Assembly: GCF_000826185.2 (NCBI RefSeq)
Contig: NZ_LN648875.1
Location: 1,563,853 to 1,627,852 of the forward strand
DNA length: 64,000 nt
Source of the DNA: Microbacterium gorillae
GTDB lineage: Bacteria; Actinomycetota; Actinomycetes; Actinomycetales; Microbacteriaceae
Reading direction: 5' to 3'
The notes below the pieces were generated by a model. The model did not search any database, was not told the DNA's origin, and worked only from the letters and a program-made list of their open reading frames with translations. Each line of letters begins with the position of its first letter. Within the stretch, counting starts at the first letter, position 1. A program made the translations under genes and the position numbers. Shown piece by piece: positions 24,875 to 32,958 of the stretch.

Positions 24875-24906
24875 TGAGGCCCGCCCGGACGTCCGGGCGG
24901 GCCTCA
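24875..24906 (-). terminator. Terminator of the heptad-repeat membrane protein gene
   Basis: A perfect 32-bp palindrome, TGAGGCCCGCCCGGAC followed by its reverse complement, 8 bp beyond the stop codon of the minus-strand gene. No T-run is present. Being symmetrical it could act in both directions. Confidence 0.72.
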
Positions 24907-24914
24907 CTGCTGGA

Positions 24915-27257
24915 TCAGGCCGAGCGCGCAGCGCGGGCGTGGTTGACCCGGTGTCCGATCCAGAACCCGGCCGCGATGAGCCCGAGCAGCGCGATCCCGC
25001 CGAGCCACGGCAGCAGCGTCGGGATGAGACCGCCGGTCGCGGACGCGAGCTCACCCGAACCCGCCGACACCTGGCCGTTGCCGTCCGCGAGCTTGGTGGC
25101 GCCGGCGGACAGGTCCGACGCGCCCGAAGCCAGGGTCTGCGATCCGTCCGCAAGCGAACCGGCGCCCTCGTTCAGCGTCGTCAGGCCCCCGGAGAGATCC
25201 GAAGCGCCACTGGCCAGCGTCTTCGTGCCCTCCGACAGCGACTGCGCACCGGCGTCGAGGCTCGCGGCCCCGCTGCTCAGCGTCGACGTACCGGACGCCA
25301 GCGAGAACGCGCCGGAGGCGAGACGCGAAGCGCCGCCGCTCAGCGTCGCCGTGCCGTCCGCGAGAGAGGACGCACCGTCCGCCAGGCTCGACGCACCATC
25401 GCTGAGCTTCGCGTTGCCGTCCGCGAGGGCGGACGCGCCGCCGCTCAGCGTGGAGGCACCCGTGCTCAGTTTCTTGGTTCCGTCGGCGAGCGCGGACGCG
25501 CCACCGCTCAGCGTGAACGCGCCCTTGCTCAGCTTGGTCGCGCCGTCGGCCAGCGCGGACGCGCCCCCGGCGAGGGTGGAAGCTCCGCTGCTCACCGCGG
25601 CCGTTCCGTCGGCGAGGGAGGACGCGCCACCGGCGAGGGTGGAAGCTCCGCTGCTCAGCGCGGCGGCTCCGTCGGCGAGGGAGGACGCGCCCCCGGCGAG
25701 GGTGGACGTGCCATCCGCCAGAGCGGACGTGCCGTCGGCGAGCGTCGACGCGCCCCCGGCGAGCGACGACGTGCCGTCCGCGAGGTCGGTCAGTCCGGAC
25801 GCGAGCGCGTCAGCGCCCGCACTGAGCTCGGCCGTCCCCTCACGCAGGCCCGCGGCGCCGGAAGCCAGTGCCGGGGCGCCGGCAGCGAGCGCGGAGGTCC
25901 CCGGCCACGAGGCTCCGTCACCGTTGACGAGCGCGTCCGCACCGCCGGCGACCTGCGCCGCACCATCCGCGGCTGCGATCAGTCCACCGGCCAGCGCGGA
26001 CGACGCCACCGCCGGGGCCGTGAGACCGTCGACCTCCTGGCTGAGGCCGTGCGCGAGCGCCTGGAGCTGGGCGTACGTGGCATTGCTCGGGTCGGCGGCG
26101 ACGAGGCCGTCGGCGATCTGCACCAGCGACGCAGCGTGTCCCGGAGCCGCGTCCGCGACCGCCGCGATCTGCGACGCCGTGCCCGGGTCGGCGAGCAGGT
26201 GGACCTGGTCGGTGACGCTCGAAGCGAGCGACCCCGCGAGCGAGTCGGCACCGTCCTTGACCATGCCGGACACCTGGTGTGCGCCCGCGACACCCGCGGC
26301 CAGCGAAGCGGCACCGTCGGCGACCGACGCGGCACCGGCCGCGGCGTTCTTCGCACCCGCTGCGAGCTGCTGCCCACCGGACGAGGCGTTCCGCGCACCG
26401 GCGTCGATCCGTCCGGCTCCGGCCGCCACTGAGGCTGCACCGTTCGCCGCGGTGGCCGCGCCGTCCTTGAGAGCGCCCGCACCGGCCGCCACCGAGGCGG
26501 CACCGTTCGCTGCGGTGGCAGCGCCGTCCTTGAGCGAACCGGCGCCCGCGCTGAGGGTTGCGGCACCGGAGGCGGCGCTCGCAGCGCCGTCCTTGAGAGC
26601 GCCGGCACCCGTGCTCAGGGCCGTGGCCCCGGCGTCGAGCGTCCCGGCGCCATCCTTCAGCGTCCCGGCACCTGTGCTGAGGGCTGCGGCACCGGAGGCG
26701 GCGCTCGCAGCGCCGTCCTTGAGAGCACCGGCACCCGCGCTCAGCGCTGCGGCCCCGGAGGACGCGCTCGCGGCGCCGTCCCGCAGAGAACCCGCCCCGG
26801 CACTCAGGGCTGCGGCGCCGGTGGCTGCGCTGGCGGCTCCGGCGTCGAGCGTCCCGGCTCCGTCCGAGAGCTCAGCGGCACCGGCCGCCGCCGATGCCGC
26901 TCCGTCGGCGAGGGACGTGGCACCCTCGGACAGCGCGCGTGCGCCACCGGCCGCGGAGCTCGCGCCCGTGGACAGCTTGCCGGCACCGGCCGCGGCGGAA
27001 GCCGCCCCGGTCCGCAGCTTCGCCGCTCCCGCCGCGAGGTCATCCGCGCCCCCGGAGAGCGTGCCGGCGCCGTCCGCGAGACTCTGCGAACCGTCATTCG
27101 CCTGATCGGCGCCGTCATTGAGCTTGGCCGCCCCGGCCGCGACCGCCGAGGTCGTGACCAGGTGGAAGACGAGCATCGCGGCCAGCAGGAGGCCGAGAAT
27201 GATCGCGGCCAGGCGCATGCCCAACCCGTGTCGGTGTGTTGTCGGGGTGCTCGTCAT
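24915..27257 (-). CDS. Membrane protein built of xxxLxxG heptad repeats
   Basis: A roughly 780-residue protein with one transmembrane helix near each end (about 14-36 and the last 35 residues, PWLGGIALLGLIAAGFWIGH). Nearly everything between is a seven-residue repeat of the type (S/T)LA(D/G)GA, for example GASTLAGGASSLADG, the X-X-X-Leu-X-X-Gly pattern also found in YhgE/Pip-type membrane proteins. A non-repetitive stretch of about 110 residues (including VTDQVHLLADPGTASQ) interrupts it in the middle. The repeats should form long amphipathic rods outside the cell. Function is unknown. AGGAG 8 nt before the ATG at 27257 decides the start. The repeat DNA is itself highly repetitive and may vary between strains. 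Confidence 0.85.
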   Translation of the reverse strand: MTSTPTTHRHGLGMRLAAIILGLLLAAMLVFHLVTTSAVAAGAAKLNDGADQANDGSQSLADGAGTLSGGADDLAAGAAKLRTGAASAAAGAGKLSTGASSAAGGARALSEGATSLADGAASAAAGAAELSDGAGTLDAGAASAATGAAALSAGAGSLRDGAASASSGAAALSAGAGALKDGAASAASGAAALSTGAGTLKDGAGTLDAGATALSTGAGALKDGAASAASGAATLSAGAGSLKDGAATAANGAASVAAGAGALKDGAATAANGAASVAAGAGRIDAGARNASSGGQQLAAGAKNAAAGAASVADGAASLAAGVAGAHQVSGMVKDGADSLAGSLASSVTDQVHLLADPGTASQIAAVADAAPGHAASLVQIADGLVAADPSNATYAQLQALAHGLSQEVDGLTAPAVASSALAGGLIAAADGAAQVAGGADALVNGDGASWPGTSALAAGAPALASGAAGLREGTAELSAGADALASGLTDLADGTSSLAGGASTLADGTSALADGTSTLAGGASSLADGAAALSSGASTLAGGASSLADGTAAVSSGASTLAGGASALADGATKLSKGAFTLSGGASALADGTKKLSTGASTLSGGASALADGNAKLSDGASSLADGASSLADGTATLSGGASRLASGAFSLASGTSTLSSGAASLDAGAQSLSEGTKTLASGASDLSGGLTTLNEGAGSLADGSQTLASGASDLSAGATKLADGNGQVSAGSGELASATGGLIPTLLPWLGGIALLGLIAAGFWIGHRVNHARAARSA

Positions 27258-27512
27258 CGAGGTACTCCTGTTCGCCCGGGCGTGGGCATGGCTGGGGACG
27301 AAGGGCAGTTCAGGGGTCGGACCGTGTGCGCGGGCCACCGTTGGACCGCACAACGCGCGAGGCGTCTCGCCGATCGTAGGGACCCGCGCGACCTATCCGA
27401 CAGATCTTGGAGATCGGCACTAAGTCCCGTCCCGGGTGGGACTGGGTCGCGTTGTCGGTCCTGCACAATGCGCCCGTGCGGCGACGTCGTCGGCGGCACG
27501 TAGGCTTCCCGC

Positions 27513-28091
27513 ATGCGCTTGACCGATGTCGTCACCGGACCCGACGGATTCGACCGCTGCGGATGGGTGGGAGATGACGCCGAGTACCGCCGCTACCACG
27601 ACGAGGAGTGGGGGCGTCCGCTGCACGGTGACCGGGCCCTGTTCGAGAAGATGTCGTTGGAGGGCTTCCAGGCCGGACTGAGCTGGATCACGATCCTGCG
27701 CAAGCGGGAGAACTTCCGAGCGGCCTTCGGCGGATTCGACCCGGTGACGGTGGCGGAGTTCACCGAGCCGGACGTCGAACGGCTGATGGCCGACGCCGGG
27801 ATCGTCCGCAACCGGGCGAAGATTCTGGCGGCGATCGCCAACGCCGCGCTCGTGCGCGAGATGGCCGAGGGCGAACTCGACGCGCTGATGTGGTCCTTCG
27901 CCCCCGCACCCCGTCCCCGCCCGGAACACCTCGCCGACATCCCCGCGGAGACGCCCGAATCCGTCGCCCTGAGCCGCGCGCTGCGCAAGCGCGGCTTCCG
28001 CTTCGTCGGCCCGACGACGATGTACGCCCTGATGCAGTCGTCCGGGATGGTCGATGACCACGTCGTCGGATGCCGTCGCGCCGTCGGCTGA
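27513..28091 (+). CDS. tag: DNA-3-methyladenine glycosylase I
   Basis: A 192-residue base-excision repair enzyme removing 3-methyladenine. Family features are present: RCGWVGDDAEYRRYHDEEWG at the N-terminus with the zinc-ligand Cys, SLEGFQAGLSWITILRKREN, FVGPTTMYALMQSSGMVDDH and the C-terminal H-V-V-G-C zinc ligands. TAGGCT at 27501-27506 is 6 nt before the ATG, indicating a leaderless message. The 255-bp gap from the divergent heptad-repeat gene shows no other gene. Confidence 0.95.
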   Translation: MRLTDVVTGPDGFDRCGWVGDDAEYRRYHDEEWGRPLHGDRALFEKMSLEGFQAGLSWITILRKRENFRAAFGGFDPVTVAEFTEPDVERLMADAGIVRNRAKILAAIANAALVREMAEGELDALMWSFAPAPRPRPEHLADIPAETPESVALSRALRKRGFRFVGPTTMYALMQSSGMVDDHVVGCRRAVG

Positions 28092-28205
28092 CCCCCTGTT
28101 CCGCCGGTCCGAGCGGGGCTACGCTGACGCGCAGTCACGGTCGGCGCTGACGGCCCGCGGGAATGCCCCTACCGGCCCGCCCGTTGACGTCCCTCGGAGG
28201 CACAC

Positions 28206-30428
28206 GTGGACTACGGACATGACCTGATCTTCGGGTCTTTCATCACCCCGATCGCACAACCGGCGCAGAATCCGGTCGCCCTGGCGCGGATCTCGGAGGA
28301 GGCCGGCCTCGACCTGGTCACGTTCCAGGACCACCCGTACCAGCCGGCGTTCCTGGACACCTGGACGCTGATGTCCTACGTCGCCGCGCAGACCGAGCGC
28401 ATCCACATCTCCGCGAACGTCATCAACGTGCCGTTGCGCATGCCGACGCTGCCGCGCGCGGCCGCGAGCCTCGACATCCTCTCCGGCGGCCGGTTCGATC
28501 TCGCCCTCGGCTCCGGCGGGTTCTGGGACGCGATCACCGCGATGGGCGGCCCCGCCCGCACCAAGGGCGAGGCGTTCCAGGCGCTGGAGGAGACGATCGA
28601 TCTGCTCCGCGCGACGTGGGACACCTCCGAACGCGGGGGCATCTTCACCGACAACGAGATCTACCCGGTCCGCGGCGCGAAGCGGGGCCCGCGTCCGGCG
28701 CACGAGATCCCCGTGTGGCTCGGTGCGCTCGGACCTCGGGGCCTGCGCCTGATCGGCAGGAAGGCCGATGGCTGGCTCCCGAGCGAGGGATACCTCAAGC
28801 CCGGCCAGCTCGCCGAGGGCATGGCGAGCATCGACGCGGCAGCCGGTAAGGCCGGACGCGACCCCCGCGAGATCCGACGCCTGCTGAACATCCAGCCCGA
28901 GGCGGACCCCACCGCGTGGGCGCACCGCCTCGCCGCGCTCACCCTCGAACACGGCGTCAGCGCGTTCATCGTCGCCACGGACGACCCCGGGATGATCCAG
29001 ATGTTCGCCCAGGAGGTCGCGCCCGCCGTGCGGGAACTCGTCGCCACCGGCCGCACGGAAGCCGGCACGGAGTCCGGGGGCACCCGCTCCGCCAGCGCAC
29101 TGGCGTCGCGCATCGACGGCATCGCCTACGACGATGTCCCGGCCGGTCTCGAGGCGATCGAACCGGGCGATTTCGCCTACGCCGACGTCCGGGACACCTA
29201 CACCCGCGGGGGTCGCCCCGGCATCGTGCTGATGCCGACCGACACCGCGCAGGTGGCCGAGGCGGTGCGGTTCGCCGGCCTGCACCCGGACGTGCCGCTG
29301 TCGATCCGCAGCGGCGGTCACGGCATCTCCGGTGCCAGCACGAACCACGACGGAATCGTCATCAACCTGCGCCGGCTGAATGCGATCGAGGTGCTCGACG
29401 AGGACCGCCGCCTGGTGCGGATCGGGCCCGGCGCGCGCTGGGGCGAAGTGGCGGCGGCCCTCGCCGAGCACGGTTGGGCGCTCGGGTCCGGCGACATGGG
29501 CGCGGTCGGCGTCGGAGGACTGGCCACCGCCGGCGGCGTGGGCTACTTCTCCCGCGAGTCCGGCCTCACGATCGACCATCTCGTCGCGGCGGAGATCGTG
29601 CTCGCGGACGGATCCGTCCGGCGCGTCGATGCCGAGCACGAACCCGACCTGTTCTGGGCGGTGCGCGGCGCCGGCGGCAATGTCGGCATCGTGACCTCGT
29701 TCGACTTCGTCGTCGACGAGGTGGGCCCGGTCGGCTACGCGCGGCTGTACTTCGACCTCACTGATCTCGAGAACGCCCTCGTCACCTGGGGTCAGGCGGT
29801 GGAGGCGTCACCGCGGGACACCACCGGCTTCCTCACCGTCGCACCCCAGCGGGACGGACGCATCATCGGCATCGGGATCGTGGTCATCGATCAGTCCGAC
29901 CCCGACATCGTGCTCTCCCGCCTGCAGTCCTTCGCGCAGGTCGGGCCGCTGCTGGATCAGTCCGTCACCATCACCAGCTACGCGCAGGTGGTCGCTGCGG
30001 GGGTGGACGGTGCCCAGCACGCCTACGGTGCGCCGGCCACGCGGTCCGGGTTGTTCGATCACCTCACCCCGGAATTCGCGCGTGCGGCGGCGGACCTCGT
30101 GCGCAGCGGTGCGACGTACTTCTTCCAGATCCGTGCGGTCGGCGGTGCTGTCGCGGACGTCGCGGATGACGCGACCGCCTACGCGCACCGAGAGGCGAAT
30201 TTCGCCGTCGTGGCCTTCGGGGCCGCGCGCGAGTCGCTCGATCATCGGTGGGCGCCGCTGGCCACGATGTCCCGGGGGCTCTACACCAGCTTCGAGGCGT
30301 CGGACCGGCCCGAACGGATCGGCGAGGCCTTCCCGCCCGAAACGCTCGACCGTCTCCGGCGCATCAAGGCGCAGGTCGATCCGGGCACGCTGTTCCGGGA
30401 CAACTTCGCCGTCGGGGCCGCGGAGTGA
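28206..30428 (+). CDS. Fusion of luciferase-like monooxygenase and FAD-linked oxidase
   Basis: A 740-residue two-enzyme chain. Residues 1-285 are a luciferase-like (LLM) flavin-dependent oxidoreductase (FGSFITPIAQ, FQDHPYQPAFLDTWT, SGGRFDLALGSGGFWDAI). After a short linker, residues 300-740 form a PCMH-type FAD-binding oxidase of the berberine-bridge-like group: IRSGGHGISGAS supplies the His commonly attached to FAD, and GVGGLATAGGVGYFSRESGL lacks the Cys used for bicovalent attachment. Both halves are full length and no stop or strong internal start separates them. The substrate is unknown. GGAGG before the GTG at 28206 supports the start. No operon partner follows closely. Confidence 0.9.
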   Translation: MDYGHDLIFGSFITPIAQPAQNPVALARISEEAGLDLVTFQDHPYQPAFLDTWTLMSYVAAQTERIHISANVINVPLRMPTLPRAAASLDILSGGRFDLALGSGGFWDAITAMGGPARTKGEAFQALEETIDLLRATWDTSERGGIFTDNEIYPVRGAKRGPRPAHEIPVWLGALGPRGLRLIGRKADGWLPSEGYLKPGQLAEGMASIDAAAGKAGRDPREIRRLLNIQPEADPTAWAHRLAALTLEHGVSAFIVATDDPGMIQMFAQEVAPAVRELVATGRTEAGTESGGTRSASALASRIDGIAYDDVPAGLEAIEPGDFAYADVRDTYTRGGRPGIVLMPTDTAQVAEAVRFAGLHPDVPLSIRSGGHGISGASTNHDGIVINLRRLNAIEVLDEDRRLVRIGPGARWGEVAAALAEHGWALGSGDMGAVGVGGLATAGGVGYFSRESGLTIDHLVAAEIVLADGSVRRVDAEHEPDLFWAVRGAGGNVGIVTSFDFVVDEVGPVGYARLYFDLTDLENALVTWGQAVEASPRDTTGFLTVAPQRDGRIIGIGIVVIDQSDPDIVLSRLQSFAQVGPLLDQSVTITSYAQVVAAGVDGAQHAYGAPATRSGLFDHLTPEFARAAADLVRSGATYFFQIRAVGGAVADVADDATAYAHREANFAVVAFGAARESLDHRWAPLATMSRGLYTSFEASDRPERIGEAFPPETLDRLRRIKAQVDPGTLFRDNFAVGAAE

Positions 30429-30505
30429 CCCTGGAGTGCACCTGAGGACTTTCCCGCCGACGCCGGATGCGTGCGAAGATCGTCGCGGCGGAATGGAAGT
30501 TCACG

Positions 30506-31684
30506 ATGGCTGAGGTGGTGGCTGCCGCGGTGTCGGCGCGGGTCTTCGCATGCCTGCTCGATGCGGTGCCGCCGGTGCTCGTGGGAGCGGCGGGCTGGGG
30601 CATCGCGACCCTCCTGAGCCCCGTGCTCGGTGAGACCGGGGCCGGTGTGCTCGGCGGGCTGTGGCTGGTGGCCGTGCTCATCACGACCTGGGGCGTGTAC
30701 GCCGCGCAGCAGGGATCCCGGGGAACCCTCGGCATGCGCATGAACCGGATCTCCCTCGTCGACGGGCGCACCGGTGCCGCGATCGGGATCGATCGTGCCG
30801 CCTTCCGTCTCCTGATCTGGTCGCTGCTGTGCACGGTCGTGATCGGGTTCTTCACACCGCTGTTCGATCGGACGGGCGAGCGCCGAGGGTGGCACGATCG
30901 CCTCGTCGGAGCGCGAATGGTGTCCGGCACGAGCGCCGACGTCCGCGACCTGATCGCCGCCGATCACGCCCCCGGACCGCGTCGGACCGGTGTCGTTCAC
31001 ACCCGTCCGGACGCCGATCCGCCGTCCGAGCCGCTCACGTTCACCGGCCTGCTGGCGCCGCTGACGGCGGACACCGGTGCCGCCGACGTTCCCGCAGCCC
31101 CGAAGTCCGCAGCCCCGAAGCCCGTGGCCGCGGAGCCTGTCGCCGCGGTCGTTCCGGACCCCGTGCCTGCCGCGGCTGGCGAACCCGTCGCTCCGGCGCC
31201 GAGCGAGCCGCCCGCCATCGTCGAGGCCACCGAGTTCCGCTCCCGGCGGGCCGCGCGAGAGTCGCGCGCGCAGAACGCCGCGGGCGAACCGCCGATCGTG
31301 GACGCCGCACCGCTCGCTCCGCCCCCGTTGCGCCGCCGGGAACGCCGACCCCCGGCCACCCTCGCCCTCGAACTGGTCTGGGATGACGGCACGAGCACGG
31401 TGGTCAGCGAGAGGTCGGTGATCGGGCGCAGCCCCCGCCCGATTCCCGGAGTGCGGACGGTCGTCGTCGTGGACGATTCGCTGTCGCTGTCCAAGTCGCA
31501 CTTCGAGCTCACGCCCGAGGCGGGCGGAGACGTGACCATCACGGATCTCGCCTCGACCAACGGGGTGGTGCTCTCCCGCGACGGACGTTCGCGCCGCCTT
31601 CCGCCGGGTGTCGCGGTCGCGCTCGCCTCCGGGGATGTGCTGGAATTCGGATCACGCCAAGCCCGTGTGGAGGTGCACTCATGA
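30506..31684 (+). CDS. RDD membrane protein with C-terminal FHA domain
   Basis: A roughly 392-residue protein. An RDD-family membrane domain with three or four helices occupies the first ~150 residues (ARVFACLLDAVPPVLVGAAG; later RGWHDRLVGARMV). A long Ala/Pro-rich linker follows, then a forkhead-associated domain in the last ~100 residues (VIGRSP, SLSKSHFEL, DLASTNGVVL), which binds phosphothreonine peptides. The ATG at 30506 is preferred; an in-frame ATG at 30467 would add 13 residues. The stop overlaps the PP2C phosphatase (ATGA), so the two belong to one Ser/Thr phospho-signalling unit. No kinase gene is present in this window. Confidence 0.85.
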   Translation: MAEVVAAAVSARVFACLLDAVPPVLVGAAGWGIATLLSPVLGETGAGVLGGLWLVAVLITTWGVYAAQQGSRGTLGMRMNRISLVDGRTGAAIGIDRAAFRLLIWSLLCTVVIGFFTPLFDRTGERRGWHDRLVGARMVSGTSADVRDLIAADHAPGPRRTGVVHTRPDADPPSEPLTFTGLLAPLTADTGAADVPAAPKSAAPKPVAAEPVAAVVPDPVPAAAGEPVAPAPSEPPAIVEATEFRSRRAARESRAQNAAGEPPIVDAAPLAPPPLRRRERRPPATLALELVWDDGTSTVVSERSVIGRSPRPIPGVRTVVVVDDSLSLSKSHFELTPEAGGDVTITDLASTNGVVLSRDGRSRRLPPGVAVALASGDVLEFGSRQARVEVHS

Positions 31685-32415
31685 ACAGTCCGATCGTCGT
31701 CCGCAGCGGCGCCGCGACCCACGCCGGTCTGCGCCGCCCCATCAACGAGGACTCGCACCTGGCACAGGCTCCGCTCTTCCTCGTCGCCGACGGCATGGGC
31801 GGTCACGCCGCCGGGGACCTGGCCAGCGCCGCCGTGGTCGAGGAGTTCGGTGCCCTGTTGAACCGCGGCCGCATCGCCGTCGACGACATGAGTGCGGCGC
31901 TGGAGCGCTCGAAGGCGCGCGTCGACGCCCTGCCCAGCGGCGCGCGACCCGCCGGCACGACCCTGTCCGGCGTCGCCGTCAGCGACGTCAACGGCGCCGC
32001 CTACTGGCTCGTGATCAACGTCGGCGACTCCCGGACCTACCGATACGCGGACGGGGCGCTCGATCAGATCACGATCGATCACTCGATGGTGCAGGAGATG
32101 CTGGACAACGGCGAAGTCGAGCTCGCGCAGCGGGTCCGGCGCAACGTCATCACCCGGGCGATCGGGGCCGGCAGCACGGGCATCGCCGATTTCTGGATGA
32201 TCCCCGCGGAGGTGGGCGATCGCATCCTGGTGTGCAGCGACGGACTGACCAACGAACTCGACGACGAGCGTGTCCGCGAGGTCCTCGAGGACGAGGCGGA
32301 CCCGGAGTCGGCGGCGCTCCGCCTGGTCCGCGAGGCGATGGCGAACGGCGGTAACGACAACATCACCGCCGTCGTGGTCGATGCGGTCTCCGTGGCGGTC
32401 GAAGCACCCGCCTGA
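31681..32415 (+). CDS. PP2C-family protein serine/threonine phosphatase
   Basis: A 244-residue soluble phosphatase with the PP2C metal-binding and catalytic motifs: RRPINEDS, LFLVADGMGGHAAGD, NVGDSRTYRY, SDGLTNEL and GGNDNITAVVVD. All acidic metal ligands are present. It resembles the catalytic domain of PstP but lacks a transmembrane tail, so membrane attachment may come from the coupled RDD-FHA protein. The start overlaps the previous stop. Confidence 0.94.
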   Translation: MNSPIVVRSGAATHAGLRRPINEDSHLAQAPLFLVADGMGGHAAGDLASAAVVEEFGALLNRGRIAVDDMSAALERSKARVDALPSGARPAGTTLSGVAVSDVNGAAYWLVINVGDSRTYRYADGALDQITIDHSMVQEMLDNGEVELAQRVRRNVITRAIGAGSTGIADFWMIPAEVGDRILVCSDGLTNELDDERVREVLEDEADPESAALRLVREAMANGGNDNITAVVVDAVSVAVEAPA

Positions 32416-32458
32416 GCCCACGCCCGGTTCTGGCCGCGACGCTGCGGCGAACGGAGAC

Positions 32459-32902
32459 TTACGGAGCGGCGGCGAGGTGCCGTGCGCCGTGCGCCAGGAC
32501 CTTGATGACGATCCCGCGGCGCTGCAGCTCGTCGATGGTCCGCCGCTCTTCAGCGAGGTCGCGTCCGAGCGCGTGCACCGAGGAGATCACGAGCACATCG
32601 CCGTGCACGAGCGTGCCGAAGAACCGCGTGAGGCGGTGCTCCCACGACTCCAGTGTCTCCGGAGCGGGGTGGCGGAACCCTCCGATCGGCACGCCGAAGC
32701 GCGTGAGGTCCTCACGCTGCTCGACGACGGAGGGCATGTCGTCACGGGTGACCACGAGACCGACCAGACGTGACCCGGCCGGACGCGCGCGCCACCAGGT
32801 GCTGTCGGTCTGCATCTCCTCGAAGCACTGCGGGCAACCCGCGGCCTCGTGCACGACGGGAGCGCCGCCGGTGGGGGCGGGCGAAGCGACGGTGTCGGAC
32901 AT
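32459..32902 (-). CDS. Degenerate resolvase-like small protein
   Basis: A 147-residue protein. The N-terminal part carries a CPQC pair and WW. The C-terminal ~100 residues look like a serine-recombinase catalytic fold (RLVGLVVTRDD, then GDVLVISSVHALGRDLAEER and LQRRGIVIKVL). The nucleophilic Ser expected after the first strand is absent, the usual LDRLGR is VHALGR, and there is no DNA-binding C-terminal domain. It is therefore unlikely to recombine DNA and may have been reused. AGGAGGT 3 nt before the ATG at 32902 marks the start. An ATG further upstream is less well supported. Confidence 0.7.
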   Translation of the reverse strand: MSDTVASPAPTGGAPVVHEAAGCPQCFEEMQTDSTWWRARPAGSRLVGLVVTRDDMPSVVEQREDLTRFGVPIGGFRHPAPETLESWEHRLTRFFGTLVHGDVLVISSVHALGRDLAEERRTIDELQRRGIVIKVLAHGARHLAAAP

Positions 32903-32958
32903 GGGACCTCCTGAAGACGATTGTGCCCGAAACCGCGGACGTCGGCGCGTATCGAGCG

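Noticed and set aside
24158..24877. 239-codon plus-strand frame overlapping the HNH stop (start at 24158)
   Set aside because: It runs through the inverted and direct repeats, its product is low complexity, and there is no recognisable domain. The overlap with the HNH stop is probably chance.
24667..27105. 812-codon frame antisense to the heptad-repeat gene
   Set aside because: It is a mirror of the regular repeat DNA. The opposite strand has the signal anchor, ribosome-binding site, terminator and a known repeat type.
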